This document shows, in pieces, positions 26,092 to 34,658 of a stretch of 64,000 bases of DNA. Below the pieces are notes generated by a model. It saw only the letters and a list, made by a program, of their open reading frames with translations. It did no database searches and was not told where the DNA came from. This DNA comes from an uncultured Eubacteriales bacterium (GTDB lineage: Bacteria; Bacillota; Clostridia; Christensenellales; Aristaeellaceae). Within the stretch, counting starts at the first letter, position 1; each line of letters begins with the position of its first letter. The DNA is taken from NCBI GenBank assembly GCA_902789365.1, contig CADANQ010000003.1, positions 19,774 to 83,773 on the forward strand, written 5' to 3'. The position numbers and the translations under genes were made by a program.

Positions 26092-29000
26092 GGCTGAAAA
26101 GGCTTGAAATCTATGGTTTCAAATCCTTCGCGGACAAAACCGAGATTGTTTTCAACGAGGGAATCACGGGCATCGTCGGACCGAACGGCTCCGGCAAAAG
26201 CAATATAAGCGACGCGGTCCGCTGGGTGCTCGGGGAACAGAATGCCCGCATCCTGCGGGGAAACCGCATGGAGGACGTCATCTTCGGCGGGACCGCCCAG
26301 CGCAAGGCCGCCAATTACTGCGAGGTATCCCTGGTTTTCGACAATGAGGACCATGCCCTCAGGACCGAATTCTCCGAGGTGATGGTGACCCGCCGGGTCT
26401 ACCGCAGCGGCGAGAGCGGTTTTTTCCTTAACCGGAATTCCTGCCGCCTGAAGGACATCCACGAGCTGTTCCGGGATACCGGCATCGGGCGGGAAGGCTA
26501 TTCCCTGATCGGTCAGGGCCGCATCGACGAGATCCTTTCGGCAAAATCCGACGACCGCAGGCAGGTGTTTGAGGAAGCCGCGGGCGTGATGACCTTCCGC
26601 TTCCGCAAGGAAGAGGCGGAAAGGAAGCTGGAAAGGACCAGGGACAACTTAAGCCGGGTCAACGACATCATCGGCGAACTTGAGGACCGTCTGGAGCCCC
26701 TGAAAAAGCAGGCCGAGACAGCCAGGATATACCTGGATCTCTCTTCCCGCCTGAAGGAACTTGAAATCGGAATTTTCGTTTACCGCTACGATCGTTCCAG
26801 GGCCCGGATGGAAGGGCTGAAGAAGAACCTGGAGGGGATCCGGGAGGCCATCGAGGAACACGAAAGGGATATCGGCGAAAACACCCGGGAGAGGGACAGT
26901 CTGCAGGAGGCCATGAGCCGCCTGGACGATCTGATCGACGCCGCCCGGTCTGAGGAATCGCAGGCGGGGGAAGATTTGCGTCTTGCGAGGGACGAGGCCC
27001 GGGGGGTGGAACAGCGCATCCGCATTCTTGCCGAAAGGCAGGGGAGGATCGAAAGCGACCTGAAGGAAAACGCCGACAGAATCGCCGCCCTGGAGGGCAT
27101 GGCGGACAGCGACGCAGAGAATACCCGCAAAGCTCGGGAAACGATGCGCGCGGCCGAAGAGAAAGCCGGCGCGGAGCAGACGCTGCTTGAGGAGGCCATC
27201 GCCGACGCCGACCGGGCCGAAAAAGAGCTGGACGATCACAAAAACCGGATTCTTGCGGCGGTCAACCGCCTGAGCGATGTCCGCAATCAGGAAGCGCGGG
27301 CCCAGGCGGTCCATGCCCAGATGACCGTGCGCCTGGAGGAACTGCTCGGCGGTCGGGACGACCAGCGGGAAAAGGAAAAGCAGCTGTCCCTGAAGCTTGC
27401 CGAGGCTGAAAAGGCGTCCGCGGCGGCGGAGGAGCTGCTGAAGGGAAAGACGGACGAGGCGGAAAAAAAGCGCCGGGCTGTCGAGGAATGCTCCGCACGG
27501 ATGCGCGAAGCGGCGCAGAAAGCGCAGGACGCCCACCTGAAGCAGGAGACGGACTTAAGCCGGCTGCGCCTGCTCAGCGACATGTCCCGGGAAATGGAGG
27601 GCTACAATCAGGCGGTCAAGCAGGCCCTGCGGTACGGGAAAAACGATCCGGGGGTCGCTGATATCGTCGCAAAACTGATCCGCGTGCCCAGGGAATACGA
27701 AACGGCGATCGATATGGTTCTGGGAGGTACGCTTCAGAATATCGTGACCAGGGACGAGGACGCGGCCAAGCGGATGATCGACTATCTGCGGATCAACCGT
27801 CTGGGCAGGGCCACCTTCCTGCCCATGACCACCGTTCGGTCCAGGGTTCTGACGGGCGAGGAAAGAAGAGTCCTTCGCATGGACGGGTGTGTCGGCGTCG
27901 CCAGCGAGCTGATTGCTTTCGACGAGGCGTACCGCGGGGTAATCGAGAACCTGCTGGGCCGGACCGTGATTGCCAGGGACCTGAAGAGCGGCATCGAGAT
28001 TATGCGGGCCGGGCGGCACGCCTTCCGGTTGGTGACTCTTGCGGGAGATGTCATGCATTCGGGCGGTTCCATGACGGGCGGCACGGCCAACAAGACGGCG
28101 GCGTCCCTTCTGTCCCGTGAAAGGGAGATAGCCGACCTGAAGGCCTCCACGGCCCGGGGAAAGGAAGACCTGGAGATTCTGCGCCGCGGGGCGGACGAGC
28201 TGCGCGCGGAAAGGGACAGGCTGAGGCTTGAACTGGCCGACGCTTCGGAAGAGGTCCACCAGGAGGAGATCGGCTGCGCCAGGGAACAGGAACACGTGTC
28301 CAAGGCGGCCGACGAACTGAGCGCGCACCGCGCGAACATGCAAAAGAGCGAGGAAGCCATTGCCCAATTGCGCCTTGGCATCGCCGGCATCGAGGAAGAC
28401 CTGAAAAAAGCCTCCGAACTGACCGAGGAGACCGCCTTTGACCGGGAAAAAATGGACGCGGAAACCATCCGCCTCCAGGATAACCTGAAAAACCGCCGCC
28501 GGGCCACCGAAGAGCGGCGCGAATCCCTCGCCGCGTGCCGCGAAGCTCTGACCGAAGCGGTCCACAGGATGGACATCCTCGGACGGGACGCCAGACAGCG
28601 CGGCGAAGAACTGGCTTCAGCCCGGGTTATGAGAAAGAACCTTGAAACGCAGGCGGCGAACGCGGCAGGCGAGCGGGAAGCGCTGGACGCTCTTTTCCTC
28701 AAGGCCGGGGAAAAGACCGAAGCCATGGAAGCGCGGGAAAAGGAATGTGCCGGCAAGGTTTCCGTCCTTGAAGGACGGCGGCGTGAGATCGGCGAAAAGC
28801 AGCGGCAGAACAACCGGGCGGGGGACGAGCTGCGCGCCCTTTATGAACAGGATACCCAACGCGCCCACCGGCTGGAGCTGAACCTGGGGAAGGTCGAAAA
28901 CGAGGTAAACGGCTTATGCGATCACATGTTCAACGCCTACGAGATCACATATGCCAACGCCGTTGAGATGATCGGGCCGCAGGAAAAGCCCTTTGAAATC

Positions 29001-29651
29001 GAGAAGAGCGAAAAGGAAGCCGGAGAACTGCGCAGGGCCATCCGTGACATGGGTACGGTGAACGTGGCGGCCATCGACGAATACGCCGACACAAAGGACC
29101 GTTACGACAGCCTGACCACCCAGCGGGACGACCTGAACAAGGCCGAGGACGACCTGCAGCACCTGATCGAGCGCCTTCTCAGGCAGATGGAAAGCCAGTT
29201 TGTTGAGGAATTTGCCAAGCTTGACGCTTATTTCCGCATCACTTTTGCGAGGCTTTTCGGGGGCGGCCACGCCGAATTGAAGCTGACCGATCCCGACGAC
29301 GCGCTGAACTGTTCCATCGAAATCATCGCCCAGCCTCCGGGAAAAAAGCTGCAGATGCTCTCCCTGCTTTCCGGCGGCGAGCGCGCGCTTACGGCCATCG
29401 CGATCCTTTTTGCGATGCTCAAGCTGAAGCCGACGCCCTTCTGCTTCCTGGACGAGATCGAAGCGGCTTTGGACGAGGCCAATATCGGATACTTTGCGGA
29501 TTACCTTTCGGAATACAAGGCGGGGACCCAGTTTGTCGTTGTCACCCACCGCAAGGGCACCATGGAACGCTGCGACGCGCTGTACGGCCTGGCCATGCAG
29601 GAGCACGGCGTGTCACGCATGGTGTCCGTGGACCTGAAGGACTATGAATAA
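26088..29651 (+). CDS. smc: Chromosome segregation ATPase SMC
   Basis: Condensin subunit of 1187 residues, the standard length. The N-terminal ATPase half has Walker A GPNGSGKS (31-38). Two long coiled coils flank a hinge around residues 510-670 (VPREYETAIDMVLGGTLQNI and MHSGGSMTGG). The C-terminal half has the signature LSGGERALTAIAILFAML and Walker B FCFLDEIEAALDEAN. Translation is coupled to rnc by an ATGA overlap, and ftsY follows 12 bases later, a typical Bacillota arrangement. Confidence 0.97.
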   Translation: MRLKRLEIYGFKSFADKTEIVFNEGITGIVGPNGSGKSNISDAVRWVLGEQNARILRGNRMEDVIFGGTAQRKAANYCEVSLVFDNEDHALRTEFSEVMVTRRVYRSGESGFFLNRNSCRLKDIHELFRDTGIGREGYSLIGQGRIDEILSAKSDDRRQVFEEAAGVMTFRFRKEEAERKLERTRDNLSRVNDIIGELEDRLEPLKKQAETARIYLDLSSRLKELEIGIFVYRYDRSRARMEGLKKNLEGIREAIEEHERDIGENTRERDSLQEAMSRLDDLIDAARSEESQAGEDLRLARDEARGVEQRIRILAERQGRIESDLKENADRIAALEGMADSDAENTRKARETMRAAEEKAGAEQTLLEEAIADADRAEKELDDHKNRILAAVNRLSDVRNQEARAQAVHAQMTVRLEELLGGRDDQREKEKQLSLKLAEAEKASAAAEELLKGKTDEAEKKRRAVEECSARMREAAQKAQDAHLKQETDLSRLRLLSDMSREMEGYNQAVKQALRYGKNDPGVADIVAKLIRVPREYETAIDMVLGGTLQNIVTRDEDAAKRMIDYLRINRLGRATFLPMTTVRSRVLTGEERRVLRMDGCVGVASELIAFDEAYRGVIENLLGRTVIARDLKSGIEIMRAGRHAFRLVTLAGDVMHSGGSMTGGTANKTAASLLSREREIADLKASTARGKEDLEILRRGADELRAERDRLRLELADASEEVHQEEIGCAREQEHVSKAADELSAHRANMQKSEEAIAQLRLGIAGIEEDLKKASELTEETAFDREKMDAETIRLQDNLKNRRRATEERRESLAACREALTEAVHRMDILGRDARQRGEELASARVMRKNLETQAANAAGEREALDALFLKAGEKTEAMEAREKECAGKVSVLEGRRREIGEKQRQNNRAGDELRALYEQDTQRAHRLELNLGKVENEVNGLCDHMFNAYEITYANAVEMIGPQEKPFEIEKSEKEAGELRRAIRDMGTVNVAAIDEYADTKDRYDSLTTQRDDLNKAEDDLQHLIERLLRQMESQFVEEFAKLDAYFRITFARLFGGGHAELKLTDPDDALNCSIEIIAQPPGKKLQMLSLLSGGERALTAIAILFAMLKLKPTPFCFLDEIEAALDEANIGYFADYLSEYKAGTQFVVVTHRKGTMERCDALYGLAMQEHGVSRMVSVDLKDYE

Positions 29652-29663
29652 GGAGGATGGACC

Positions 29664-30584
29664 ATGGGATTTTTTCAGCGCCTGAAGCAGGGCCTGACCA
29701 AAACCAGGGGGGGACTGACCAAGAAGGTGGACGAACTGGTGGTCAGCGGACGCCCCATCGACGATGATTTCTATGACGAGCTGACCGATATCCTGATTCT
29801 TGCGGACGTAGGTGTCAGCGCCACGGAGGAGATCATCGAAAAACTGAAGGCACGGGTAAAGGAAAAGGGTGTCAGGGATACTTCTGCCTGCAGGGAGCTT
29901 CTGAAGGAGATTATCATCGAGGAAATGAACATTCCGCGGCCTAAGCTGCAGTGGCCCCTGGTGATGTTCGTCGTGGGCGTCAACGGCGTGGGCAAGACCA
30001 CCACCGTGGGCAAGCTGGCCCTGCGTTTCCAGGAGATCGGCCACAGCGTCATCCTGGCGGCGGCGGATACCTTCCGCGCAGCGGCGGACGAGCAGCTGTC
30101 GGTGTGGGCTGAGCGCGCCGGCGTGCCGCTGATCCGCGGCGGCGAGGGCGCCGACCCCGCGTCGGTGGTCTACGACGCCATCCAGGCGGCCAAAGCCCGC
30201 AATAACGACCTGCTGATCGTGGATACGGCGGGGCGTCTGCACAACAAAAAGAACCTGATGGACGAGCTGTCTAAAATGCGCCGGATCATCGACCGGGAAT
30301 ACCCGGAGGCCACGATGCGCTGCATGCTGATCCTGGACGCCACCACGGGACAGAACGGCATCCAGCAGGCCAAACAGTTCAAGGAAGCCGTTGAGATCGG
30401 CGGCATCATCCTGACCAAGCTGGACGGAACCGCCAAGGGAGGCATTGCCATCGCCATCCGCAAGGAACTGGATATCCCGGTTTGGTACATTGGCGTGGGC
30501 GAGGGCATCGACGATCTGCAGGCCTTCGAGGCGAGGCAGTTCGCGGACGCACTCTTTGGCGACGACGAAAGCAAAAAAGCCTGA
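29664..30584 (+). CDS. ftsY: Signal recognition particle receptor
   Basis: GTPase of 306 residues that docks SRP-ribosome complexes at the membrane. The short N-domain is followed by the G-domain motifs GVNGVGKTT (about 105-113), DTAGRL and TKLDGTAKGG, with the C-terminal GVGEGIDDLQAF. The long acidic A-domain of E. coli FtsY is absent, as usual in Bacillota. AAGGAGG precedes ATG 29664. No ylxM or ffh follows; the next genes are on the other strand. Confidence 0.97.
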   Translation: MGFFQRLKQGLTKTRGGLTKKVDELVVSGRPIDDDFYDELTDILILADVGVSATEEIIEKLKARVKEKGVRDTSACRELLKEIIIEEMNIPRPKLQWPLVMFVVGVNGVGKTTTVGKLALRFQEIGHSVILAAADTFRAAADEQLSVWAERAGVPLIRGGEGADPASVVYDAIQAAKARNNDLLIVDTAGRLHNKKNLMDELSKMRRIIDREYPEATMRCMLILDATTGQNGIQQAKQFKEAVEIGGIILTKLDGTAKGGIAIAIRKELDIPVWYIGVGEGIDDLQAFEARQFADALFGDDESKKA

Positions 30585-30635
30585 GAAAAACCCTTTCGGA
30601 GCTTCCCCGGCAATTCAGTGAACGGGACCGAAACA

Positions 30636-30672
30636 AGGCGCTGCAGCGGAGCAAAAACCCGCGGCAGCGCCT
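30636..30672. terminator. Possible bidirectional terminator after ftsY
   Basis: Arms 30636-30644 and 30664-30672 are exactly complementary over nine bases. A T-rich stretch (GTTTATGTGTTTGCGTTTTTT) follows on the plus strand, though not directly. It lies between convergent genes. Confidence 0.45.
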
Positions 30673-30692
30673 GTTTATGTGTTTGCGTTTTT

Positions 30693-31256
30693 TCAATCGA
30701 GACCGAACAGCTCTTCCGCCACGGCGCAGCCGGCATTGTCACCCGCGCCATCCTCAGAAGGGATATGAAGGGAGTCCCTGCCGCAGAAAAGGTACCAGTC
30801 GCCCCCGGAGGAAGCATAATCGATGTATGACGAGGCGCAGCCCGTCATCCCCGCACTGTCCCATACCCGGACACCGTAGACTTCGCCGTTCGCCCGAAAG
30901 AGAGGGCCGTGGGAACGCAGTTCCTCCGGCAGGGGACGGAAGCGGTCCAGGTAATCGGCCGCCTCGTTTTCCGGCAGGATCAGCAGATCGCCCCGGCTGA
31001 TATCCTCGCCGATCATCAGGTAGGAAAAGGGATGACAGCGCACCATGCGGACGGAGGAGGGCATCTGCTGTTCGAGGGCGTAGGACAGTTCCCTGTCCCG
31101 AAGAAAAGTATCCTCGGCGCTGACATAGACGGTCACCTTGCTCCGGGGCGGGGCGTCAGTGAGGAGGTTTACGACAAAATTCCATATCAGTGCGCTTAAC
31201 AGGAACCAAAGGACCATGCGGGTCAACAGCGAAAGCACGCGCTTTACTTTATTCAT
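30693..31256 (-). CDS. Membrane-anchored protein of unknown function
   Basis: A 187-residue protein with one N-terminal membrane helix (about 10-33, LLTRMVLWFLLSALIWNFVVN) and a C-terminal part likely outside the cell. The pattern SKVTVYVSAEDTFLRDRELSYALEQQ followed by DLLILPENEAADYLDRF resembles one lobe of a binding-protein fold, but I cannot assign a family. It overlaps the stop of the upstream gene (31249) by eight bases, so the two are co-translated and probably work together. Confidence 0.65.
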   Translation of the reverse strand: MNKVKRVLSLLTRMVLWFLLSALIWNFVVNLLTDAPPRSKVTVYVSAEDTFLRDRELSYALEQQMPSSVRMVRCHPFSYLMIGEDISRGDLLILPENEAADYLDRFRPLPEELRSHGPLFRANGEVYGVRVWDSAGMTGCASSYIDYASSGGDWYLFCGRDSLHIPSEDGAGDNAGCAVAEELFGLD

Positions 31257-31734
31257 GGCGCACCTCGAAGGCCGTGATAAAGCCGTCCGCCGTCATGACG
31301 CTGACGGCGCTTCCGGGCCCGGGGAAACCCGGGGAACGTTTTTTGCTGATCAGGAGGCGTTTGCTTCCTTCGCCGGTCTTCAGGATTACCTCTCTTATTT
31401 CGATGCTGCCGCGGATGCGCACAGGCGCGGAGAGACGTTCGACGAGGCCTGAAAGGCAGGCGGGTTCCTTTTTCAGGACGCGTTCCGCGTGCAGGTATTC
31501 CGCCCGGGCGGGTAACCAGTATACGTCCGCGGCCGTCAGGATAATCCAACCCGCGAGGGAGAAAATGAGGGTGGTCTGAAGGCGGACGCGGTTCTCATTG
31601 AGAACATTGACCCCCGCGCACAGAAAGACGCAGGCGGCGAGGGCCGCGAGGACAAGGAGGGCGGCAAGCCGGGCGCAAAGGGTCAGGCTCCGGCGGGTCT
31701 GCGCGTTTTCGAGGGAACTGTACAGCGGCTTCAA
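31249..31734 (-). CDS. Two-helix membrane protein of unknown function
   Basis: A 161-residue protein with two membrane helices near 18-42 and 51-71 (SLTLCARLAALLVLAALAA and LIFSLAGWIILTAADVYWL) and a C-terminal soluble beta-rich part. No family recognised. The only start in the right place is TTG 31734, with AAAGGATG upstream. It is coupled to the 30693 gene. Confidence 0.6.
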   Translation of the reverse strand: MKPLYSSLENAQTRRSLTLCARLAALLVLAALAACVFLCAGVNVLNENRVRLQTTLIFSLAGWIILTAADVYWLPARAEYLHAERVLKKEPACLSGLVERLSAPVRIRGSIEIREVILKTGEGSKRLLISKKRSPGFPGPGSAVSVMTADGFITAFEVRHE

Positions 31735-31767
31735 TGGGATCGCATCCTTTCTTTGTCCGAAGTTTTA

Positions 31768-31796
31768 TTGACAAACCCGGGGAGGAAGATTATCAT
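31768..31796 (+). promoter_or_regulatory. Promoter of the GH13 gene
   Basis: TTGACA (31768-31773), 17-base spacer, TATCAT (31791-31796), about 45 bases before the start codon. Confidence 0.7.
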
Positions 31797-31842
31797 GAAC
31801 GGGGATAAACGGAAAAAACAATAACGAAAGCGGGGAAGGCAT

Positions 31843-33483
31843 ATGAAGACGAAACGGTTCATCGCGGCCGCGGCTGCGGGCTGGATGCTGCTTGGGAGCT
31901 CAGGGGCCGAGGGAGTCATGGATCTGAGCGAAAAGTATTACCTGAACGGGGCGGGAGAAGCGATTATCGACGACGTCGTTTTCCCCGATGAAGCCCTGCC
32001 GGATGACAACAACCGTGTTTTTTACGAGATATTCGTGGGTTCGTTTTCCGATTCCGACGGGGACGGGATCGGCGACCTGAGGGGAATCATCAACCGAATG
32101 GATTACCTGAACGACGGCGATCCCGCCTCGGGGCTGAGCCTGGGCGTCGAGGGTCTGTGGCTGACGCCGGTCTTCCAATCCCCGTCCTACCACAAATATG
32201 ACGTGACGGATTATTATACCATTGATCCGGACTTCGGCACAATGGATGATTTGAGGGAACTGGTTTCGCTCTGTCATGAAAGGGGTGTCAAAGTCATCCT
32301 TGACCTGCCCATCAACCATACCGGCACCGGGCACAGATGGTTCAGGTATTTTAAGTTCGCCCAGACGGTAAACGACGAAAAGCATGATTACTACGATTTT
32401 TACGTCTGGGCGCCCGACGGGGAAACGCCCGCGGGGCGGAGCTTCAGCCATCTGGCGGGAACGGGCGTCAGTTACGAATCCAATTTCGCATCCTCCATGC
32501 CGGAGCTGAATTTTGACAATGCTTATGTCCGCGGGGCTGTGCTGGACGTGGCGAAGTTCTATCTGGACCTGGGAGTGGACGGCTTCCGGTTCGACGCGGC
32601 AAAATACATATATTACGGGGACACCGAATCGAGCGTCGCGTTCTGGCAATGGTACACGGACGAACTGCGCGCCATCCGCCCGGACGTTTATCTGGTGGCC
32701 GAGGTGTGGGACAGCGACGGCGTCACCGGGAAATACGCCGTATGCATGGACTGCTTTGACTTTACCGTTTCCCAGGCCGGCGGGCTGATCGCGGAAACCG
32801 CCAAGGCAGGGAATGTGGACAGATACTCCGCTTATGTCGAAAAATACATCGGCGGCATTTCCGCCGCGCGGGAAGGCGCGATGTATGTCCCGTTTGTTGC
32901 CAACCACGATACGGACCGTGCCTCGGGCTATCTGACCGCGGCCGGCGGTCAGATGAAGGCCGCGGCCAACCTGTACATCCTGGGGCCGGGTTCGCCCTTT
33001 ATCTATTACGGCGAGGAGATCGGACTCAGGGGTTCCCGAGGAGGCGCAAATACCGACGCCAACCGGCGCCTGGCCATGCGGTGGGGGGACGGGGATACCG
33101 TGCGGGACCCGGTCGGGACCACCTACGATCCCGCCAAACAGACCGAATCCACCGTCAAAAACCTGAAGGGCTACGGAGAGAGCCTGTACAGCTATTACAA
33201 GCGTCTGATCATGCTCAGGAAGGCCAACCCCGAGATTGCCCGGGGGACCTATACCGCCGTTCTGATTCCCGAAAGCAAGCTTGGCGGCTATATCGCCGAA
33301 TGGAACGGGAAAAAAGTGATGGTGATTCACAACACCACCCTCCGGACCATCGAACTTGATCTGACGGAGGTTGCCGGAGGCGAAGGCTTCACGACACTTC
33401 ATGCGTTCATCGGCGTCGGTGAAGCGGCTCTTGACGGAAAGCTGCTCCGCATCGAGGGACAAACCAGCGTAATCCTGCGCTGA
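31843..33483 (+). CDS. Secreted GH13 alpha-amylase/alpha-glucosidase family enzyme
   Basis: An exported 546-residue glycoside hydrolase acting on alpha-glucans such as starch. A signal peptide (MKTKRFIAAAAAGWMLLGSS) precedes the barrel, which opens with VFYEIFVGSFSDSDGDGIGDL. The GH13 conserved regions are complete: LPINHT, DGFRFDAA with nucleophile Asp251, VAEVWD with acid/base Glu287, and VANHDTD with Asp356. A short C-terminal beta domain follows. GGGGAAGG precedes ATG 31843. The exact bond specificity cannot be read here. No lipobox or SLH anchor was seen, so it is probably released. Confidence 0.93.
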   Translation: MKTKRFIAAAAAGWMLLGSSGAEGVMDLSEKYYLNGAGEAIIDDVVFPDEALPDDNNRVFYEIFVGSFSDSDGDGIGDLRGIINRMDYLNDGDPASGLSLGVEGLWLTPVFQSPSYHKYDVTDYYTIDPDFGTMDDLRELVSLCHERGVKVILDLPINHTGTGHRWFRYFKFAQTVNDEKHDYYDFYVWAPDGETPAGRSFSHLAGTGVSYESNFASSMPELNFDNAYVRGAVLDVAKFYLDLGVDGFRFDAAKYIYYGDTESSVAFWQWYTDELRAIRPDVYLVAEVWDSDGVTGKYAVCMDCFDFTVSQAGGLIAETAKAGNVDRYSAYVEKYIGGISAAREGAMYVPFVANHDTDRASGYLTAAGGQMKAAANLYILGPGSPFIYYGEEIGLRGSRGGANTDANRRLAMRWGDGDTVRDPVGTTYDPAKQTESTVKNLKGYGESLYSYYKRLIMLRKANPEIARGTYTAVLIPESKLGGYIAEWNGKKVMVIHNTTLRTIELDLTEVAGGEGFTTLHAFIGVGEAALDGKLLRIEGQTSVILR

Positions 33484-33519
33484 CAGGACAAGCACGGCGG
33501 ATGGCGTAACATGGAGTGA

Positions 33520-33549
33520 TTGACAAATCGCTTGTGAACATGGTAGAAT
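33520..33549 (+). promoter_or_regulatory. Promoter of structured leader or small RNA
   Basis: TTGACA (33520-33525), 18-base spacer, TAGAAT (33544-33549) with extended TGG. Transcription should start near 33556, just before the run of hairpins. Confidence 0.7.
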
Positions 33550-33551
33550 CG

Positions 33552-33676
33552 CACAAGTCAGCACAAGCTGTCCGCCGTGCCTGCACAAGCAGGCCATCAG
33601 ACCCCTTTGCTCCGGAAAACATCCGGCGCCGACAAGACGCCGCAGGTCATCACAAGATGACGGCCGGAGCTTTTTT
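33552..33676 (+). ncRNA. Candidate structured RNA with repeated ACAA hairpin loops and terminator
   Basis: At least three hairpins with different stems share the same closing C-G pair and ACAA tetraloop: 33559-33570 (short), 33579-33594 (six pairs) and 33646-33661 (six pairs). A fourth hairpin (33624-33642) carries ACAA in a larger loop, and a further CACAAG is at 33552. The last two are enclosed by GCTCCGG (33609-33615) and CCGGAGC (33664-33670), followed at once by six T. This could be a small RNA of about 120 bases or an attenuating leader for the gene at 33716. I do not recognise it as a known riboswitch. Confidence 0.55.
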
Positions 33677-33715
33677 GCGTGCAGGCGAAAACGACCGTTC
33701 ACTTGGAGGCTGAAC

Positions 33716-34582
33716 ATGAACATGATGAAAAAAACCATGGCAATGATTCTTGCGCTGGGTTTGTGTCTGTCATTTGCCCTCGGAGAGGGAACCATCACCT
33801 TTACGGACGCTCACGGCAACGCGGTGGAACTGGACGCCTCGCTTAATGCCTATACGAACTGCGTTCTTCTCGGCGCCGATAACGCGGCCCGGGCCGGCGA
33901 AACCAACCTCGGCGATTTGTGGACCGACGCGCTGCGCTGGTTCGCGGTGTCCGGGACCATCGCCGAGTACTTCGACGAGGACGACGTTGCCGCGGGAAAT
34001 AACTTTGTGGACGCCGACGCGGAACACATCGTCGCCCTGTGGAACGGCGGAAACCTGCGCGCCGACATCCCGGCGGGCACATTCGGCGCGGAGGAACTGG
34101 CGCAGGTCCTGCCTTATCCCAACAAGGTCGCCGTGGTCTATATGACCGGCGCCCAGATGCTTGAAGCGCTGGAGGCCGCGTCCCAGGGCCTTCCCATGAC
34201 AGAGGAATCCGAAGCGGCCTGCGCGTCTTTCATGCAGGTGTCCGGCATTGTCTATACCGTGGATACGTCGGTCCCTTATGACGCCGGGGAAGCTTACGGC
34301 GAACACTGGTTCCGGGCCGCGAGCCTGGGAAGGGTGACCATCGAGGAAGTGAACGGCCTGCCCTTCGATCCCGAAGCCGAATACGCGGTCATAACAAGCA
34401 ACGCCAATTTCAACGGGATGGATTCTTCCTATATGTTCAGGGAAGCCCAGGAGGCGAACCCGAAGAGCACGGTGACCGCAGCCGTCGTCAGGGATGTTGT
34501 CTGGATGTATATCGGGAGCGAACTTGACAGCGTAATCGGGGATGATTACGCCGGAAGCGAAGGACGGATCACGATCAGGTAA
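33716..34582 (+). CDS. Secreted lone 5'-nucleotidase C-terminal domain protein
   Basis: A 288-residue exported protein with signal MKKTMAMILALGLCLSFALG. The rest matches only the C-terminal substrate-binding domain of UshA/YfkN-type 5'-nucleotidases: ETNLGDLWTDALRW (as in TNLGNLVADAMR), WNGGNLRADIPAG, VVYMTGAQMLEALE and YAVITSNANFNGMD. The metallophosphatase domain with its metal ligands is missing, and there is no trace of it upstream. It may bind nucleotides without hydrolysis or act with another protein. GGAGG is six bases before ATG 33716. It lies behind a structured RNA with a terminator, so expression may be attenuated. Confidence 0.85.
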   Translation: MNMMKKTMAMILALGLCLSFALGEGTITFTDAHGNAVELDASLNAYTNCVLLGADNAARAGETNLGDLWTDALRWFAVSGTIAEYFDEDDVAAGNNFVDADAEHIVALWNGGNLRADIPAGTFGAEELAQVLPYPNKVAVVYMTGAQMLEALEAASQGLPMTEESEAACASFMQVSGIVYTVDTSVPYDAGEAYGEHWFRAASLGRVTIEEVNGLPFDPEAEYAVITSNANFNGMDSSYMFREAQEANPKSTVTAAVVRDVVWMYIGSELDSVIGDDYAGSEGRITIR

Positions 34583-34658
34583 TCGTTCCGGGCGGACGGG
34601 GCGGCCTCGGGAAACCGGGCCGCCTCATATATCATGGGATATGCCGGGGGAATCAGGC

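Noticed and set aside
33552..33676. Purine riboswitch, guanidine riboswitch or ANTAR dual-hairpin for the ACAA RNA
   Set aside because: A three-way-like fold is present, but purine-riboswitch loop motifs are absent. The loops lack ACGR (guanidine-II) and the A1/G4 hexaloop rule of ANTAR targets.
31900..33798. A 632-codon minus-strand open frame opposite the GH13 gene
   Set aside because: The GH13 catalytic residues are on the plus strand. The minus frame has no ribosome site and covers the promoter and RNA region.
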